Assembly (NCBI GenBank): GCA_965221595.1
Contig: OZ244900.1
Span: forward strand, 310,001 to 374,000
Length of the DNA stretch: 64,000 nucleotides
Reading direction: 5' to 3'
From: JAAXGX01 sp965221595
GTDB lineage: Bacteria > Acidobacteriota > Vicinamibacteria > Vicinamibacterales > UBA8438
Shown here: positions 8,348-16,088 of the stretch, one piece after another
Layout: the number at the start of each line of letters is the position of its first letter
Numbering within the stretch: the first letter of the stretch is position 1
The notes under the pieces: model-generated
Database searches by the model: none
Seen by the model: the letters and a program-made list of their open reading frames with translations, nothing else
What the model was told of the DNA's origin: nothing
Program-made: the position numbers and the translations under genes

Positions 8348-8361
8348 ATGGGGTATATCCT
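8333..8361 (+). promoter_or_regulatory. possible promoter of the multicopper oxidase locus
   Basis: TTGCAC at 8333-8338 and TATCCT at 8356-8361 are 17 bases apart. The predicted start would be only a few bases before the GTG at 8371, leaving almost no leader. If that transcript is real, the first gene may be leaderless or not translated. Confidence 0.35.
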
Positions 8362-8370
8362 GAAACCGGC

Positions 8371-8697
8371 GTGCGGAGCGTCGTGCTCCTGGGGATCGTT
8401 CACCTCGTGTGCGCCCCGTGCGCCGGGATGGCTGCGACGGTTGCCGCGTCGCATTGCGAGGATGTCGGTCACGCGGCCGGCATCCTGGGCGTTGCCTGTG
8501 ACCATGGCGACTCGCCCCGCTGGTGTGCCACGCCTCCGGTCAGCGAGGGCGTGCTGGAGCGCGCCCCGGTGGCCGCGCCGCTCGATTTTACCCTCGCCCG
8601 CTCTGCCGCGACCGCCAGCCCGTGCGTGGCGTCGCGGCTCGTCTCCCGCCCGCCTGCGCTCGCCCTCCACGGCGCTTCTGTACCGCTGCGTTGCTGA
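8371..8697 (+). CDS. small secreted Cys/His-containing protein
   Basis: 108 aa from a GTG. It has a signal-peptide-like start (MRSVVLLGIVHLVCAPCAGMA), then a short His/Cys-bearing stretch (HCEDVGHAAG, CDHGDSPRWC) and a Pro/Ala-rich tail ending HGASVPLRC. No ribosome site is evident, so the start is uncertain and coding status is moderate. It lies 150 bases upstream of the multicopper oxidase in the same orientation. Small unnamed His-bearing secreted proteins commonly precede copper genes, which is the only functional hint. I do not recognise a named family. Confidence 0.5.
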   Translation: MRSVVLLGIVHLVCAPCAGMAATVAASHCEDVGHAAGILGVACDHGDSPRWCATPPVSEGVLERAPVAAPLDFTLARSAATASPCVASRLVSRPPALALHGASVPLRC

Positions 8698-8795
8698 GAG
8701 TCCGCCCCGTCCAAGCTTGATCTCTGCGCCGGTCACTCGCTCTGATCGCCTGGGTGCCGGCAGGCGGCCTGTATCCCCCTTGCTGCATGCAGGGC

Positions 8796-8833
8796 ACAGG
8801 TGGCGTCAGAATCCGTAGGCGGTCACCACCTGT
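8796..8833. promoter_or_regulatory. inverted repeat just upstream of the multicopper oxidase start
   Basis: ACAGGTGG (8796-8803) and CCACCTGT (8826-8833) are perfect 8-base arms around a 22-base spacer. The right arm ends 2 bases before the GGAGA ribosome site (8836-8840) of the gene starting at 8848. It could be a regulator site or an mRNA hairpin next to the ribosome site. Confidence 0.4.
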
Positions 8834-8847
8834 ATGGAGAAACAACG

Positions 8848-10020
8848 ATGCATACCAACCGCAGGAGTTTCCTCGGCTCGATGATGGGCGCCGGCGCCGT
8901 GGCCGCGGTTCCGGCGGGCGCCGCCGCGCAATCGGGGCGCGGCGGCATGCCGCTGCCGGTCATCACGCCGGACCTGCCCACGCTGCAGCCGCGGCAGGTC
9001 GACACGGACGGAGTCAACAAGGAGTTCCACATCATCTGCGAGCCGGTCAAGCGCGAGTTTGTGCCCGGCCGCGTCATCGACTGCTGGGGCTTCAACGGCA
9101 CCTGCCCTGGCCCGACGATTGAAGTGACCGAGGGCGATCGGGTGCGGCTGGTGGTTGAGAACCGGCTGCCGGAGCCGTTCTCGATGCACTGGCACGGTTT
9201 CGAGATCCCGATCGAGATGGACGGCGTGCCCGGGGTGACGCAGGACCCGATAGCGCCCGGCGGCACGTTCGTCTACGAGTTCACGCTGCATCAGAACGGG
9301 ACGTTTTTCTACCACTCGCACATGCCGATGCAGGAGCTGCTGGGTATGGTCGGCCTGTTCATCATGCATCCCCGGCGCGCGTATCGGCCGGCGGTGGACC
9401 GCGACTACGGGATGATCTTCCAGACGTGGGACATCAAGCCCAACGCGACGGTTCCGGCGACGCTGGGCATGGACTTCAACTGGCTGACCATCAACGGCAA
9501 GGCGGGTCCTGACACGACGCCGCTGCTGGCGAAGCTGGGCGAGCGCGTGCGGTTGCGGATGGTGAACCTGAGCATGATGCACCACCCGATCCACCTGCAC
9601 GGGTTCACGTTCCAGACGGTGGGCACCGAGGGCGGCCGCATGCCCGAGTCCACGTGGGAGCCTGGCAACACGGTGCTGGTCGGGGTGGCGCAGGCACGCG
9701 ACGTCGAGTTCGTGGCCGAGTATCCGGGCGACTGGATGCTGCACTGCCACCTGCCGCACCACATGATGAACCAGATGGTGGCGCTGGTCGGGCCGCGGCA
9801 CATGCGGCACGGCGGCGGAGAGATGTCCAACGTGCCGGGCTTCCGTCAGGACATGTTCATGCCGATGGACCAGGAGGTTGCCAAGCCGGAGACGCGGGGC
9901 ATGCGTCCGACCTGGTCTGGGGGCGTGATGGGGATGATGACGGTCGTGCGCGTTCTCGAGCCGGCGGCGTTCGACCAGATCCAGGCGGAGATCGCCGCGG
10001 GCGGCGGGGGGGTGGCGTGA
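8848..10020 (+). CDS. Tat-exported two-domain multicopper oxidase
   Basis: 390 aa from the ATG at 8848 (GGAGA 7 bases upstream). A twin-arginine signal follows at once (TNRRSFLGSMMGAGAVAAVP), so it is exported folded to the periplasm. All four copper-binding strips are present: HWHG near 114, HSHM near 156, HPIHLHG near 246 and HCHLPHHM near 299. The last contains the type-1 copper Cys. Only two cupredoxin domains fit in this length, with type-1 ligands in the second only. This resembles two-domain (laccase-like) oxidases rather than three-domain CopA/CueO. Expected chemistry: oxidation of Cu(I) or phenolics with reduction of O2 to water. It is followed with a one-base overlap by a TolC-like gene, which suggests a copper-tolerance operon. 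Confidence 0.88.
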   Translation: MHTNRRSFLGSMMGAGAVAAVPAGAAAQSGRGGMPLPVITPDLPTLQPRQVDTDGVNKEFHIICEPVKREFVPGRVIDCWGFNGTCPGPTIEVTEGDRVRLVVENRLPEPFSMHWHGFEIPIEMDGVPGVTQDPIAPGGTFVYEFTLHQNGTFFYHSHMPMQELLGMVGLFIMHPRRAYRPAVDRDYGMIFQTWDIKPNATVPATLGMDFNWLTINGKAGPDTTPLLAKLGERVRLRMVNLSMMHHPIHLHGFTFQTVGTEGGRMPESTWEPGNTVLVGVAQARDVEFVAEYPGDWMLHCHLPHHMMNQMVALVGPRHMRHGGGEMSNVPGFRQDMFMPMDQEVAKPETRGMRPTWSGGVMGMMTVVRVLEPAAFDQIQAEIAAGGGGVA

Positions 10021-11336
10021 TGCGTCGCGAATCGATGGCGCTGATGGTTGTGGTGGGTCTCGTGTGCCTGTCGGCGTCTGGGTCTGCGGGCGCGCAGTCC
10101 CTGACGCTGGAAGGGCTCTTGCAGGTGGCCATGGAGCGCAACCCGACGCTGGTGCAGGTCCAGTCTCGTATCGACGCGGCGCGTGCCGACGAGGCCCAGA
10201 GCAGTCTCTGGCCGAACCTGCACGTCTCCTACGCGACGGAAACGGTCAACGGGCACGAGAGCCACGGCGCCTTCTTCCGCCAGACGGTTCCCACCAGCGG
10301 CCGCATCGGTGCCAGCAAGGCGGTGCACGCGCGCGATGCCGAGGTTGGTGAGATTCTGCTGGAGGAGCAACGGCTCCGGGTTCGCAACTCGGTCCGTGTG
10401 CTCTACCGCGACGCGCTGATTGCGGTTCCGCAGATTGCGCTGCAGGAGGAGATGGTGGCGCATCTCGAGGAGACGCTGACCACCATCGAGCAACTGGTCA
10501 ACGTGGGTCTCGAAGACCTCACCGACGTGCTCGAGACGGAGATGGAGCTGCACCACGCGCGTCTCGACCTGAACGAGGAGCGGCTCGAGCAGCGCCACGT
10601 CTGGACGGAACTGGCGCAGATGGTCGGCGACCCGACGCTGACGCTTTCCCCGCTGGCGGGCGAGCCCCTGGCGTTGCCGCCGCCTCTGGACTACGACACG
10701 ATGCTGGGGCGGTTGCTGTCGGAGAGCCCCGAGCTGCAGGCTGCCGAGGCTCTGGTGGAGCGGGCTACTGCCGCCGTGCAGTTCGAGGGGCGCGAGACGC
10801 GCCCGGACATCGGTGTCACGGTAGGCCGCCGGTACAACCGGGGCCTGGTGGGCTTCGGCCACGACTCGCCGGTCCCGCCTGCGTGGGAGATGTTCTACGA
10901 CTTCGATCTGTTGGTGCCGATCTGGAACCGCAGCCAGCACGCGGTTCGCGCCGCCGAGGCGGACGTGCGGCAGGAGCGTGCCGATGCCGACCGGTTGGCG
11001 CTCGAGTTGCGGTCCAAGTTCGAGGATCTGTTCCACGAGTATGAAGTGGAGCGTGCCGAAGCGCAGGTGTTCCGCGACGAGATTCTGCCGCGCGCCGAGG
11101 AGGTGTATGCCCTGGCGCTGGCCCGCTACGAGGACTTCGGCGAGGAGTATGAGGAGGTGCTGGAGGCTCGCGGCGCGATTTTGAAGACGCGCGGCACGAT
11201 ACTCGAATCGCTGGCGGACGCGTGGCGCAAGACGGTGCTCATCGAGGGGCTGCTGCTCGACAAGGGGTTGGCGCCTCCGGACCTGCACCTGCTGGAGAAC
11301 TCGTCCATCGGGAGCGCGGACACCGAATACAAGTAG
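10020..11336 (+). CDS. TolC-family outer-membrane efflux protein (copy 1)
   Basis: 438 aa. The start codon overlaps the stop of the oxidase gene (TGATG), so the two are translationally coupled. It has a signal peptide (about 1-24, ending GAQS) and then the two long alpha-helical repeats of OEP/TolC proteins rich in Ala, Glu and Leu, beginning LTLEGLLQVAMERNPTLVQV. It shows the CusC/CzcC style of outer-membrane factor that forms a trimeric exit duct for RND pumps. No adaptor or pump gene is adjacent. The nearest RND pump is at 28989-32117. A close paralogue follows 37 bases downstream. Confidence 0.85.
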   Translation: MRRESMALMVVVGLVCLSASGSAGAQSLTLEGLLQVAMERNPTLVQVQSRIDAARADEAQSSLWPNLHVSYATETVNGHESHGAFFRQTVPTSGRIGASKAVHARDAEVGEILLEEQRLRVRNSVRVLYRDALIAVPQIALQEEMVAHLEETLTTIEQLVNVGLEDLTDVLETEMELHHARLDLNEERLEQRHVWTELAQMVGDPTLTLSPLAGEPLALPPPLDYDTMLGRLLSESPELQAAEALVERATAAVQFEGRETRPDIGVTVGRRYNRGLVGFGHDSPVPPAWEMFYDFDLLVPIWNRSQHAVRAAEADVRQERADADRLALELRSKFEDLFHEYEVERAEAQVFRDEILPRAEEVYALALARYEDFGEEYEEVLEARGAILKTRGTILESLADAWRKTVLIEGLLLDKGLAPPDLHLLENSSIGSADTEYK

Positions 11337-11373
11337 GCGGCGAGCGCCGTCCCTGCCAAGAGGAGAAGTGAAC

Positions 11374-12684
11374 ATGCGACGCTTGTCGATGGCTGTCGGG
11401 GTTGCCCTGCTGCTGGGGTATGCCCTGCCGCCGCCCGCGTCGGGTCAGTCCGTCACGCTGGAGGGTCTGCAGCAGATCGGACGGGAGCGCAACCCGACGC
11501 TGTTCGTGGTTCAGGCGCGGCTGGATGCCGCGTCGGCGGATACCGCGCAGGCCGGCCTGTGGCCGAACCTGCACGTTGCCTACCAGCAGGAACTGGTCAA
11601 CGAACATCAGACCCGGGGCCTCTTCCTGCGTCAGATACTGCCTATCAGCGGCCGGCTCGGCGCCAGCCAGGCCGTGCACGCGCGGGATACCGATCTCGCG
11701 CGGCTGCTGGTGGCGAAGCAGCGCCTCAAGGTGGACAACTCCGTGCGGCTTCTGTATCGCGACGCCCTCATCGCCGAACAGCAGATTGCGCTGCAGGAGG
11801 AGGTCGTCGAGCATCTCGAAGAGGTGCTGGAGACCATCGGTCAGCTGGTCAACGTGGGTCTGGAGGACCGCACGGACGTGCTGGAGACGGAGATGGAGCT
11901 GGAGCACGCGCGTCTCGATCTGAACGAGGAACGCCTGGAGCTGCGGCACCTGTGGACGGAGCTCGCACAGATGGTCGGCGACCCGACGATGATGCGGTCG
12001 CCGCTTGCGGGCGACGCGTTGCAACTGCCGCCCCCGTTCGACTACGACATGTCGCTGGCGCGGCTGCTGGAGGAGAGTCCGGAGCTGCAGGTGGCCGAGG
12101 CGGAAGCGGCCGTGGCCGAGGCGGCACTGCGGTTCGAGCAGCTCGAGATCCGGCCGGACGTGCGAGTGACGGCCGGGTACCGCTACAGCTCCACGGCGGA
12201 CTGGCGCATTCGCAGGGGCGAACATGCCGGGTGGGAAGTGGCCTTCGACGTCGACATGGGCGGGTTCTGGTGGAATCGCAACCAGCATGGCGTGCGTGCG
12301 GCCGAGGAGGACCTGGAGGAGGCTCGGGCGGGCATCCGGCGTACGGAACTCGACCTGCGGTCGCGCTTCGACGAGGTTTTCCACGAGTACCAGGTGGAGC
12401 GGGCGGAAGCGCAGAGCTACCTGGACGACATCCTGCCGCGCGCGGAGCAGGTGCACGCGCTGGCGCTGGGACGCTACGAGGACTTCGGCGAGGACTACAC
12501 CGAGGTGCTGGAGGCGCGGGGGGCAACGCTGGACGTGACCGGCAAGCTGCTGGAGGCGCTGGCCGACGCCTGGCGCAAGGCGGTGCTCATCGAGGGCCTG
12601 CTGCTCGACCACGGCTTGCGCCGGCCCGAGCTGCACTTCCTGGAGCAGAAGGCGTTGGGCAGCGCGGAAATCGGGTTCAGGTAG
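11374..12684 (+). CDS. TolC-family outer-membrane efflux protein (copy 2)
   Basis: 436 aa from the ATG at 11374, which has AGGAG 8 bases upstream. A GTG two codons earlier sits too close to that ribosome site. It has a signal peptide ending near ASGQS, then the TolC helical repeats. It is strikingly similar to the preceding protein, with shared blocks such as LDLNEERLE and LAQMVGDPT and almost the same length, so the pair arose by tandem duplication. Divergence is concentrated around residues 240-300, before the second repeat. The two may form separate ducts or mixed trimers. The partner pump is unknown. Confidence 0.85.
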   Translation: MRRLSMAVGVALLLGYALPPPASGQSVTLEGLQQIGRERNPTLFVVQARLDAASADTAQAGLWPNLHVAYQQELVNEHQTRGLFLRQILPISGRLGASQAVHARDTDLARLLVAKQRLKVDNSVRLLYRDALIAEQQIALQEEVVEHLEEVLETIGQLVNVGLEDRTDVLETEMELEHARLDLNEERLELRHLWTELAQMVGDPTMMRSPLAGDALQLPPPFDYDMSLARLLEESPELQVAEAEAAVAEAALRFEQLEIRPDVRVTAGYRYSSTADWRIRRGEHAGWEVAFDVDMGGFWWNRNQHGVRAAEEDLEEARAGIRRTELDLRSRFDEVFHEYQVERAEAQSYLDDILPRAEQVHALALGRYEDFGEDYTEVLEARGATLDVTGKLLEALADAWRKAVLIEGLLLDHGLRRPELHFLEQKALGSAEIGFR

Positions 12685-12834
12685 ACCGTTCCAGCGCGAA
12701 ACGAGGGAGCTGCCGCCGGCTCGACCGGTGCTTGCCGGCGACAGCTCCCGGCATCCACGTCGACGGGCACAGCGGCTGATCTCAGGGACCGGCTCAAGAA
12801 CCGCGGGCTGCACCGGAGCCGGCACTGCGTTGCA

Positions 12835-13911
12835 TCAGGCAGGCAGGTGCTCGTTATCGATGGAGTCCAGCATGCCGCCGGTGGCCAGCTGGCGGATCAC
12901 GCCGTCCTTGGCGTGGAGGAGATGGTAGGTCCAGGGGAGCTTCGGGGCGCTCAGTTCGTTCAGCGCCTGCATGTCATCGGCAGGCAGGCTGAGCGACAGA
13001 TACTGCAGGCTTTCCTCGATCTGCGAGACCTTGCGGGCGCCGATCATCGGGATGACGCCGCGGTCGCGGACCCACGCCAAGGCGACGGCGGCGGAGCTGG
13101 TGCCGAGCCGGTCGGCGATGGCGTCGACCTTGCGGGCGATCTCGTAGGCCTTCTCGTCGAACTGCGAGGCCAGCCGCTTGAACAACTCGCTGTCGTAGCG
13201 TCGCGCTTCGTCGCTGTCGCCCCGCGTGTACTTGCCGGTCAGGAAGCCGCCCGCGAGCGGTGAGTAGGCGTTCATGCTGATGCCGAGCGCTCGAGCACAG
13301 GGAATGACCTCGAACTCCGGATCCCGCGAGACCAGGTTGTACTGATACTGCAACGCCGAGATCGGCTCCCAGCCTCGCTGTTCGGCCACCGTTTGGCCCC
13401 GGGCCACCACCCAGGCCGGTGTGTTGCAGAGCCCGAAGTGCAGGATCTTGCCCTGCTGCACGAGATCGTTGACGTTGCGCATCACGTCCGCGATGTCGGT
13501 GCTGTACTCCCAGAAGTGAATCCACAGCAGGTCGATGTAGTCGATGCCGAGACGCTTCAGGCTGCCCTCGACCGAGTGCACCATGCTCTTCTTGTGATTG
13601 CCGCCCGCATTGGGGTGGTCCCGAATGCTCGGGTCCCATCCGCTGTAGAGGGTGTTGGTGTACTTCGTCGTCACGACGTAGCGATGACGATCCGATGCAA
13701 CGAACTCCCCCAGGATCCGCTCGCTGAGGCCGGCGCTGTAGACCTCGTTGGCCGTGTCGAAGTAGTTGCCGCCCCGGTCGGCGAACGTCTCCAGGATGCG
13801 GCGACTCTCCTCGGGCCCGGCGGAACTGGGCGACTCCGTGGACATCATCATCGTCCCCAGGCAGACTTCCGACACGCGCAGGCCGCTCTTTCCCAGTAGC
13901 TTGTATCGCAT
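12835..13911 (-). CDS. aldo/keto reductase
   Basis: 358 aa cytosolic NADPH-dependent oxidoreductase with a TIM-barrel fold. The N-terminus MRYKLLGKSGLRVSEVCLGT is the typical AKR strand. The catalytic Asp/Tyr region is NYFDTANEVYSAG (residues about 54-66), the Lys is in VTTKYTN, and the His region is IDLLWIHFWEY. The cofactor end has GVIPMIGARKVSQIEESL. This is the family of YajO/Tas/KvbetaA-like reductases acting on aldehydes and ketones. The start is supported by GAGGAA 5 bases upstream. It is convergent to the TolC pair. The substrate is unknown. Confidence 0.9.
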   Translation of the reverse strand: MRYKLLGKSGLRVSEVCLGTMMMSTESPSSAGPEESRRILETFADRGGNYFDTANEVYSAGLSERILGEFVASDRHRYVVTTKYTNTLYSGWDPSIRDHPNAGGNHKKSMVHSVEGSLKRLGIDYIDLLWIHFWEYSTDIADVMRNVNDLVQQGKILHFGLCNTPAWVVARGQTVAEQRGWEPISALQYQYNLVSRDPEFEVIPCARALGISMNAYSPLAGGFLTGKYTRGDSDEARRYDSELFKRLASQFDEKAYEIARKVDAIADRLGTSSAAVALAWVRDRGVIPMIGARKVSQIEESLQYLSLSLPADDMQALNELSAPKLPWTYHLLHAKDGVIRQLATGGMLDSIDNEHLPA

Positions 13912-14029
13912 CGTACTTCCTCATACTTGCCGGTGCGTACGTCCCGATTCGGCACCACCATGCTGCAGCAGGCAGCCGAAAGCGCCGGGTCGGGATGGCG
14001 CGCGCGCGGCGGGTTCCTCAGCTACGCAG

Positions 14030-14219
14030 CTACGGCAGCGCACCTGCCACCGAGCGCTCAATCATCTGGCCGTCGCGCCACTGCTCGACCCGACACGTGT
14101 CGGCCTCGACACCGCCCATCAGCTTGTCGATGATGTTCGTCGTGCGAAGTGTACGTTCAAGAGCACCCGTCAGACCGAGCAGTTGCACCGTCAGCGCCTC
14201 GGCAAAATACGCGGGCCAG
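14030..14219 (-). pseudogene. IS256/mutator-type transposase, C-terminal relic
   Basis: Read on the minus strand, the bases just after the salicylate synthase stop encode EALTVQLLGLTGALERTLRT, then TNIIDKLMGGVEADTCRVEQ and WRDGQMIERSV, ending at a stop at 14030. This is the well-known C-terminal block of IS256-family transposases (LTGALRRTLATTNVIENLNG and then K-RWRDG). It has several unusual substitutions and no upstream catalytic part, so it is a fragment. It has no start codon of its own and directly abuts the 3' end of the next gene. It marks an old mobile-element insertion at one edge of the salicylate synthase segment. Confidence 0.75.
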
Positions 14220-15557
14220 CTAGCTGGCCGCCACCAAGTGGCGAGCGAAGCTGCGGAGCTTTTCGCGCGTCTCCTCCAGTTCGCGTTCCGGCCTGGACAT
14301 GTTCATGATGCCTGCGCCGGCCTGCAGCCAAGTTGCTCCGTTGCGCTGGTAGAAGCTGCGTAGCACCAGGGCCGCATCGAGCACACCGGTGTGGTTGTAA
14401 ATCACCGCGCAACCGGCGTACAGCCCCCGTGGGTTGGGCTCCAAGCGGCCGATGGCGTCGATCGACTCACGCTTCGGAACGCCGGACGCAGTGACCGCCG
14501 GAAACAGGGCGTTGAATGCGTGCCACGGGTTGCAGCTATCGAGCAGTTTCCCCTTGAGGCGGGAAGCCAGATGCTGCACGGTGCCGCGCCGCGACACCAA
14601 CATGAAGTTGACGACGGCAACGCTCGCGGGGTCGCAGGTCATCGTCAATTCGTCGAAACCGAGGTAAACTGAAATGGCGTGCTCGGCAATTTCCTTGGAG
14701 TCGCTGAGAAGTTCCCCGCGCAACTGCAGCTCATCCATGAGGCTTTCGCCGGTCGAACGCGTACCGGCCAGCGGGGTTGTGAACACTTCGCGCTCGCCGT
14801 TGACTTCGATTACCGTCTCGGGACTGAATCCGGCCGCCTCCAGCCCATCGAGGCGCAGCAGGTAGGAACGCGCCGGTGTATTGGCCTGGCGCCCGGCAAC
14901 GTAGCTGGCCGCCATGTCCAATGAATGGGGCAGCGGGATTTGTCGTGACAGAATCACCTTGCGATACTGCTGCGCGTGGATTTCTTCCAACGCCTCCGCT
15001 ACGGCCCGCTTGTAGGTTTCGGCATCGTACGTCGCGATCTCGTCTTCCAGATCGAGTGCGGTTGGCGCCTCGGAGTCATCGTCGTCGCGCACCGCTTGCT
15101 CAACCAGCGCACCCAGGGCGGCGAGCCGATCGGGCTCGAAAGCGCGAATGCGGATGGTAGCCTCGTCGATTCGGATCTCCTCCTTGGGAACGAAAAGCGT
15201 CAGCAACGGAGTACCGCTCGATACGGGCAGGCCGTAGTTCAAGCGGGCCAATTCGAACGCGGCCGTGCCGTACGCGCGCCATGTCTCGACGGGTAGTTGG
15301 TCGAGCCCCCCCTGGATCGCCTGATTCATGTCCTCGTTTGGGCGCGCGGCCAGTTCCCGTCCATCCCAGGTCACCAGGGTTCGATCCGGATACAGGGTCA
15401 AGCGGCCTTGGGCGCCCAAGCCCAAGGACCATTCTCCCTGGTGCTCGTAAAGCATGTAATCGTTGTGGCCGTTGGACTGAACCATCCGGGTTGCCAGCGA
15501 CAACGGATCGCCCTCGAAGGGAATGACCATTTCCCGATAGGCCCACTTTTGAGTCAT
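14220..15557 (-). CDS. salicylate synthase (MbtI/Irp9-type chorismate-utilising enzyme)
   Basis: 445 aa from the ATG at 15557 (GAGGAT about 9 bases upstream). A longer open frame upstream carries no family signal and would overlap the STAS gene. The chorismate-binding fold is clear: YRKVILSR (general-base Lys), the PLAGTRSTGESLMDELQLRG segment, KEIAEH, PRGLYAGCAVIYNHTG and the end GAGIMNMSRPERELEETREK. The ending and the length (MbtI about 450, Irp9 about 434) favour salicylate synthase over isochorismate or anthranilate synthase. The reaction would be chorismate to isochorismate to salicylate plus pyruvate, with Mg2+. Salicylate is a starter for siderophores such as yersiniabactin and mycobactin, but no NRPS genes are nearby. 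A transposase relic touches its 3' end. Confidence 0.78.
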   Translation of the reverse strand: MTQKWAYREMVIPFEGDPLSLATRMVQSNGHNDYMLYEHQGEWSLGLGAQGRLTLYPDRTLVTWDGRELAARPNEDMNQAIQGGLDQLPVETWRAYGTAAFELARLNYGLPVSSGTPLLTLFVPKEEIRIDEATIRIRAFEPDRLAALGALVEQAVRDDDDSEAPTALDLEDEIATYDAETYKRAVAEALEEIHAQQYRKVILSRQIPLPHSLDMAASYVAGRQANTPARSYLLRLDGLEAAGFSPETVIEVNGEREVFTTPLAGTRSTGESLMDELQLRGELLSDSKEIAEHAISVYLGFDELTMTCDPASVAVVNFMLVSRRGTVQHLASRLKGKLLDSCNPWHAFNALFPAVTASGVPKRESIDAIGRLEPNPRGLYAGCAVIYNHTGVLDAALVLRSFYQRNGATWLQAGAGIMNMSRPERELEETREKLRSFARHLVAAS

Positions 15558-15661
15558 TTGCAAACGATCCTCAACACGGCTCAACTCCCAGCCAGCGCGC
15601 CAAGGGCGCAGTTGGGAAAAAGAAGTCCGCGCCTGCTCGGCGGAAGCGGTTGGTGGCGACT

Positions 15662-15997
15662 TCAGCCGATTAGGGCGGCCCGGGCCTTCTCCGGGGATTG
15701 GTAAACCCTGATCACCTTGTCGAAGCCGGTGATGTCGAAGACGTCCTTGACTCGCTTCGACAAGGAACACACCGCAAAGCGGACATTGCGCTCTTCAAGT
15801 GTCTTGGACAGCATCAGCAGCACGCGCAACCCCGCACTGCTGATATACGCAAGCTGCGCCATGTCGATGACGACCGCTGAATCGTCGCGCTCGATTGCCG
15901 CCTCGACGTCACCAAACAACTCGTTCGAATTCGAGCCATTGAGACGTCCTTGCAGTTTTACCGAAAGCACCGGTCCATCTCTTTCCGTTTCAATCAC
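15662..15997 (-). CDS. STAS-domain anti-sigma-factor antagonist-like protein
   Basis: 111 aa, a single STAS domain. It starts at a GTG with GAGGAA 6 bases upstream. The hallmark AYISSAGLRVLLMLSK around residues 50-65 includes the Ser that is phosphorylated in SpoIIAA/RsbV-type proteins. Such proteins bind anti-sigma factors or kinases and release sigma factors in partner-switching cascades. No kinase or phosphatase partner is nearby. It lies 104 bases upstream of the salicylate synthase on the same strand and could share its transcript, an unusual pairing. Confidence 0.85.
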   Translation of the reverse strand: MIETERDGPVLSVKLQGRLNGSNSNELFGDVEAAIERDDSAVVIDMAQLAYISSAGLRVLLMLSKTLEERNVRFAVCSLSKRVKDVFDITGFDKVIRVYQSPEKARAALIG

Positions 15998-16088
15998 GTG
16001 CAGTTCCTCGCCGATTTTGAACCGCCGTCAGCGCCGCGGGAACGTCTGCGTACAGCAACGTCCGACGAATCTCCGATTACTACGGCCG

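Noticed and set aside
15558..15770. A 71-residue N-terminal extension of the salicylate synthase
   Set aside because: It overlaps the STAS gene, has no family similarity and makes the protein too long. The ATG at 15557 has a ribosome site.
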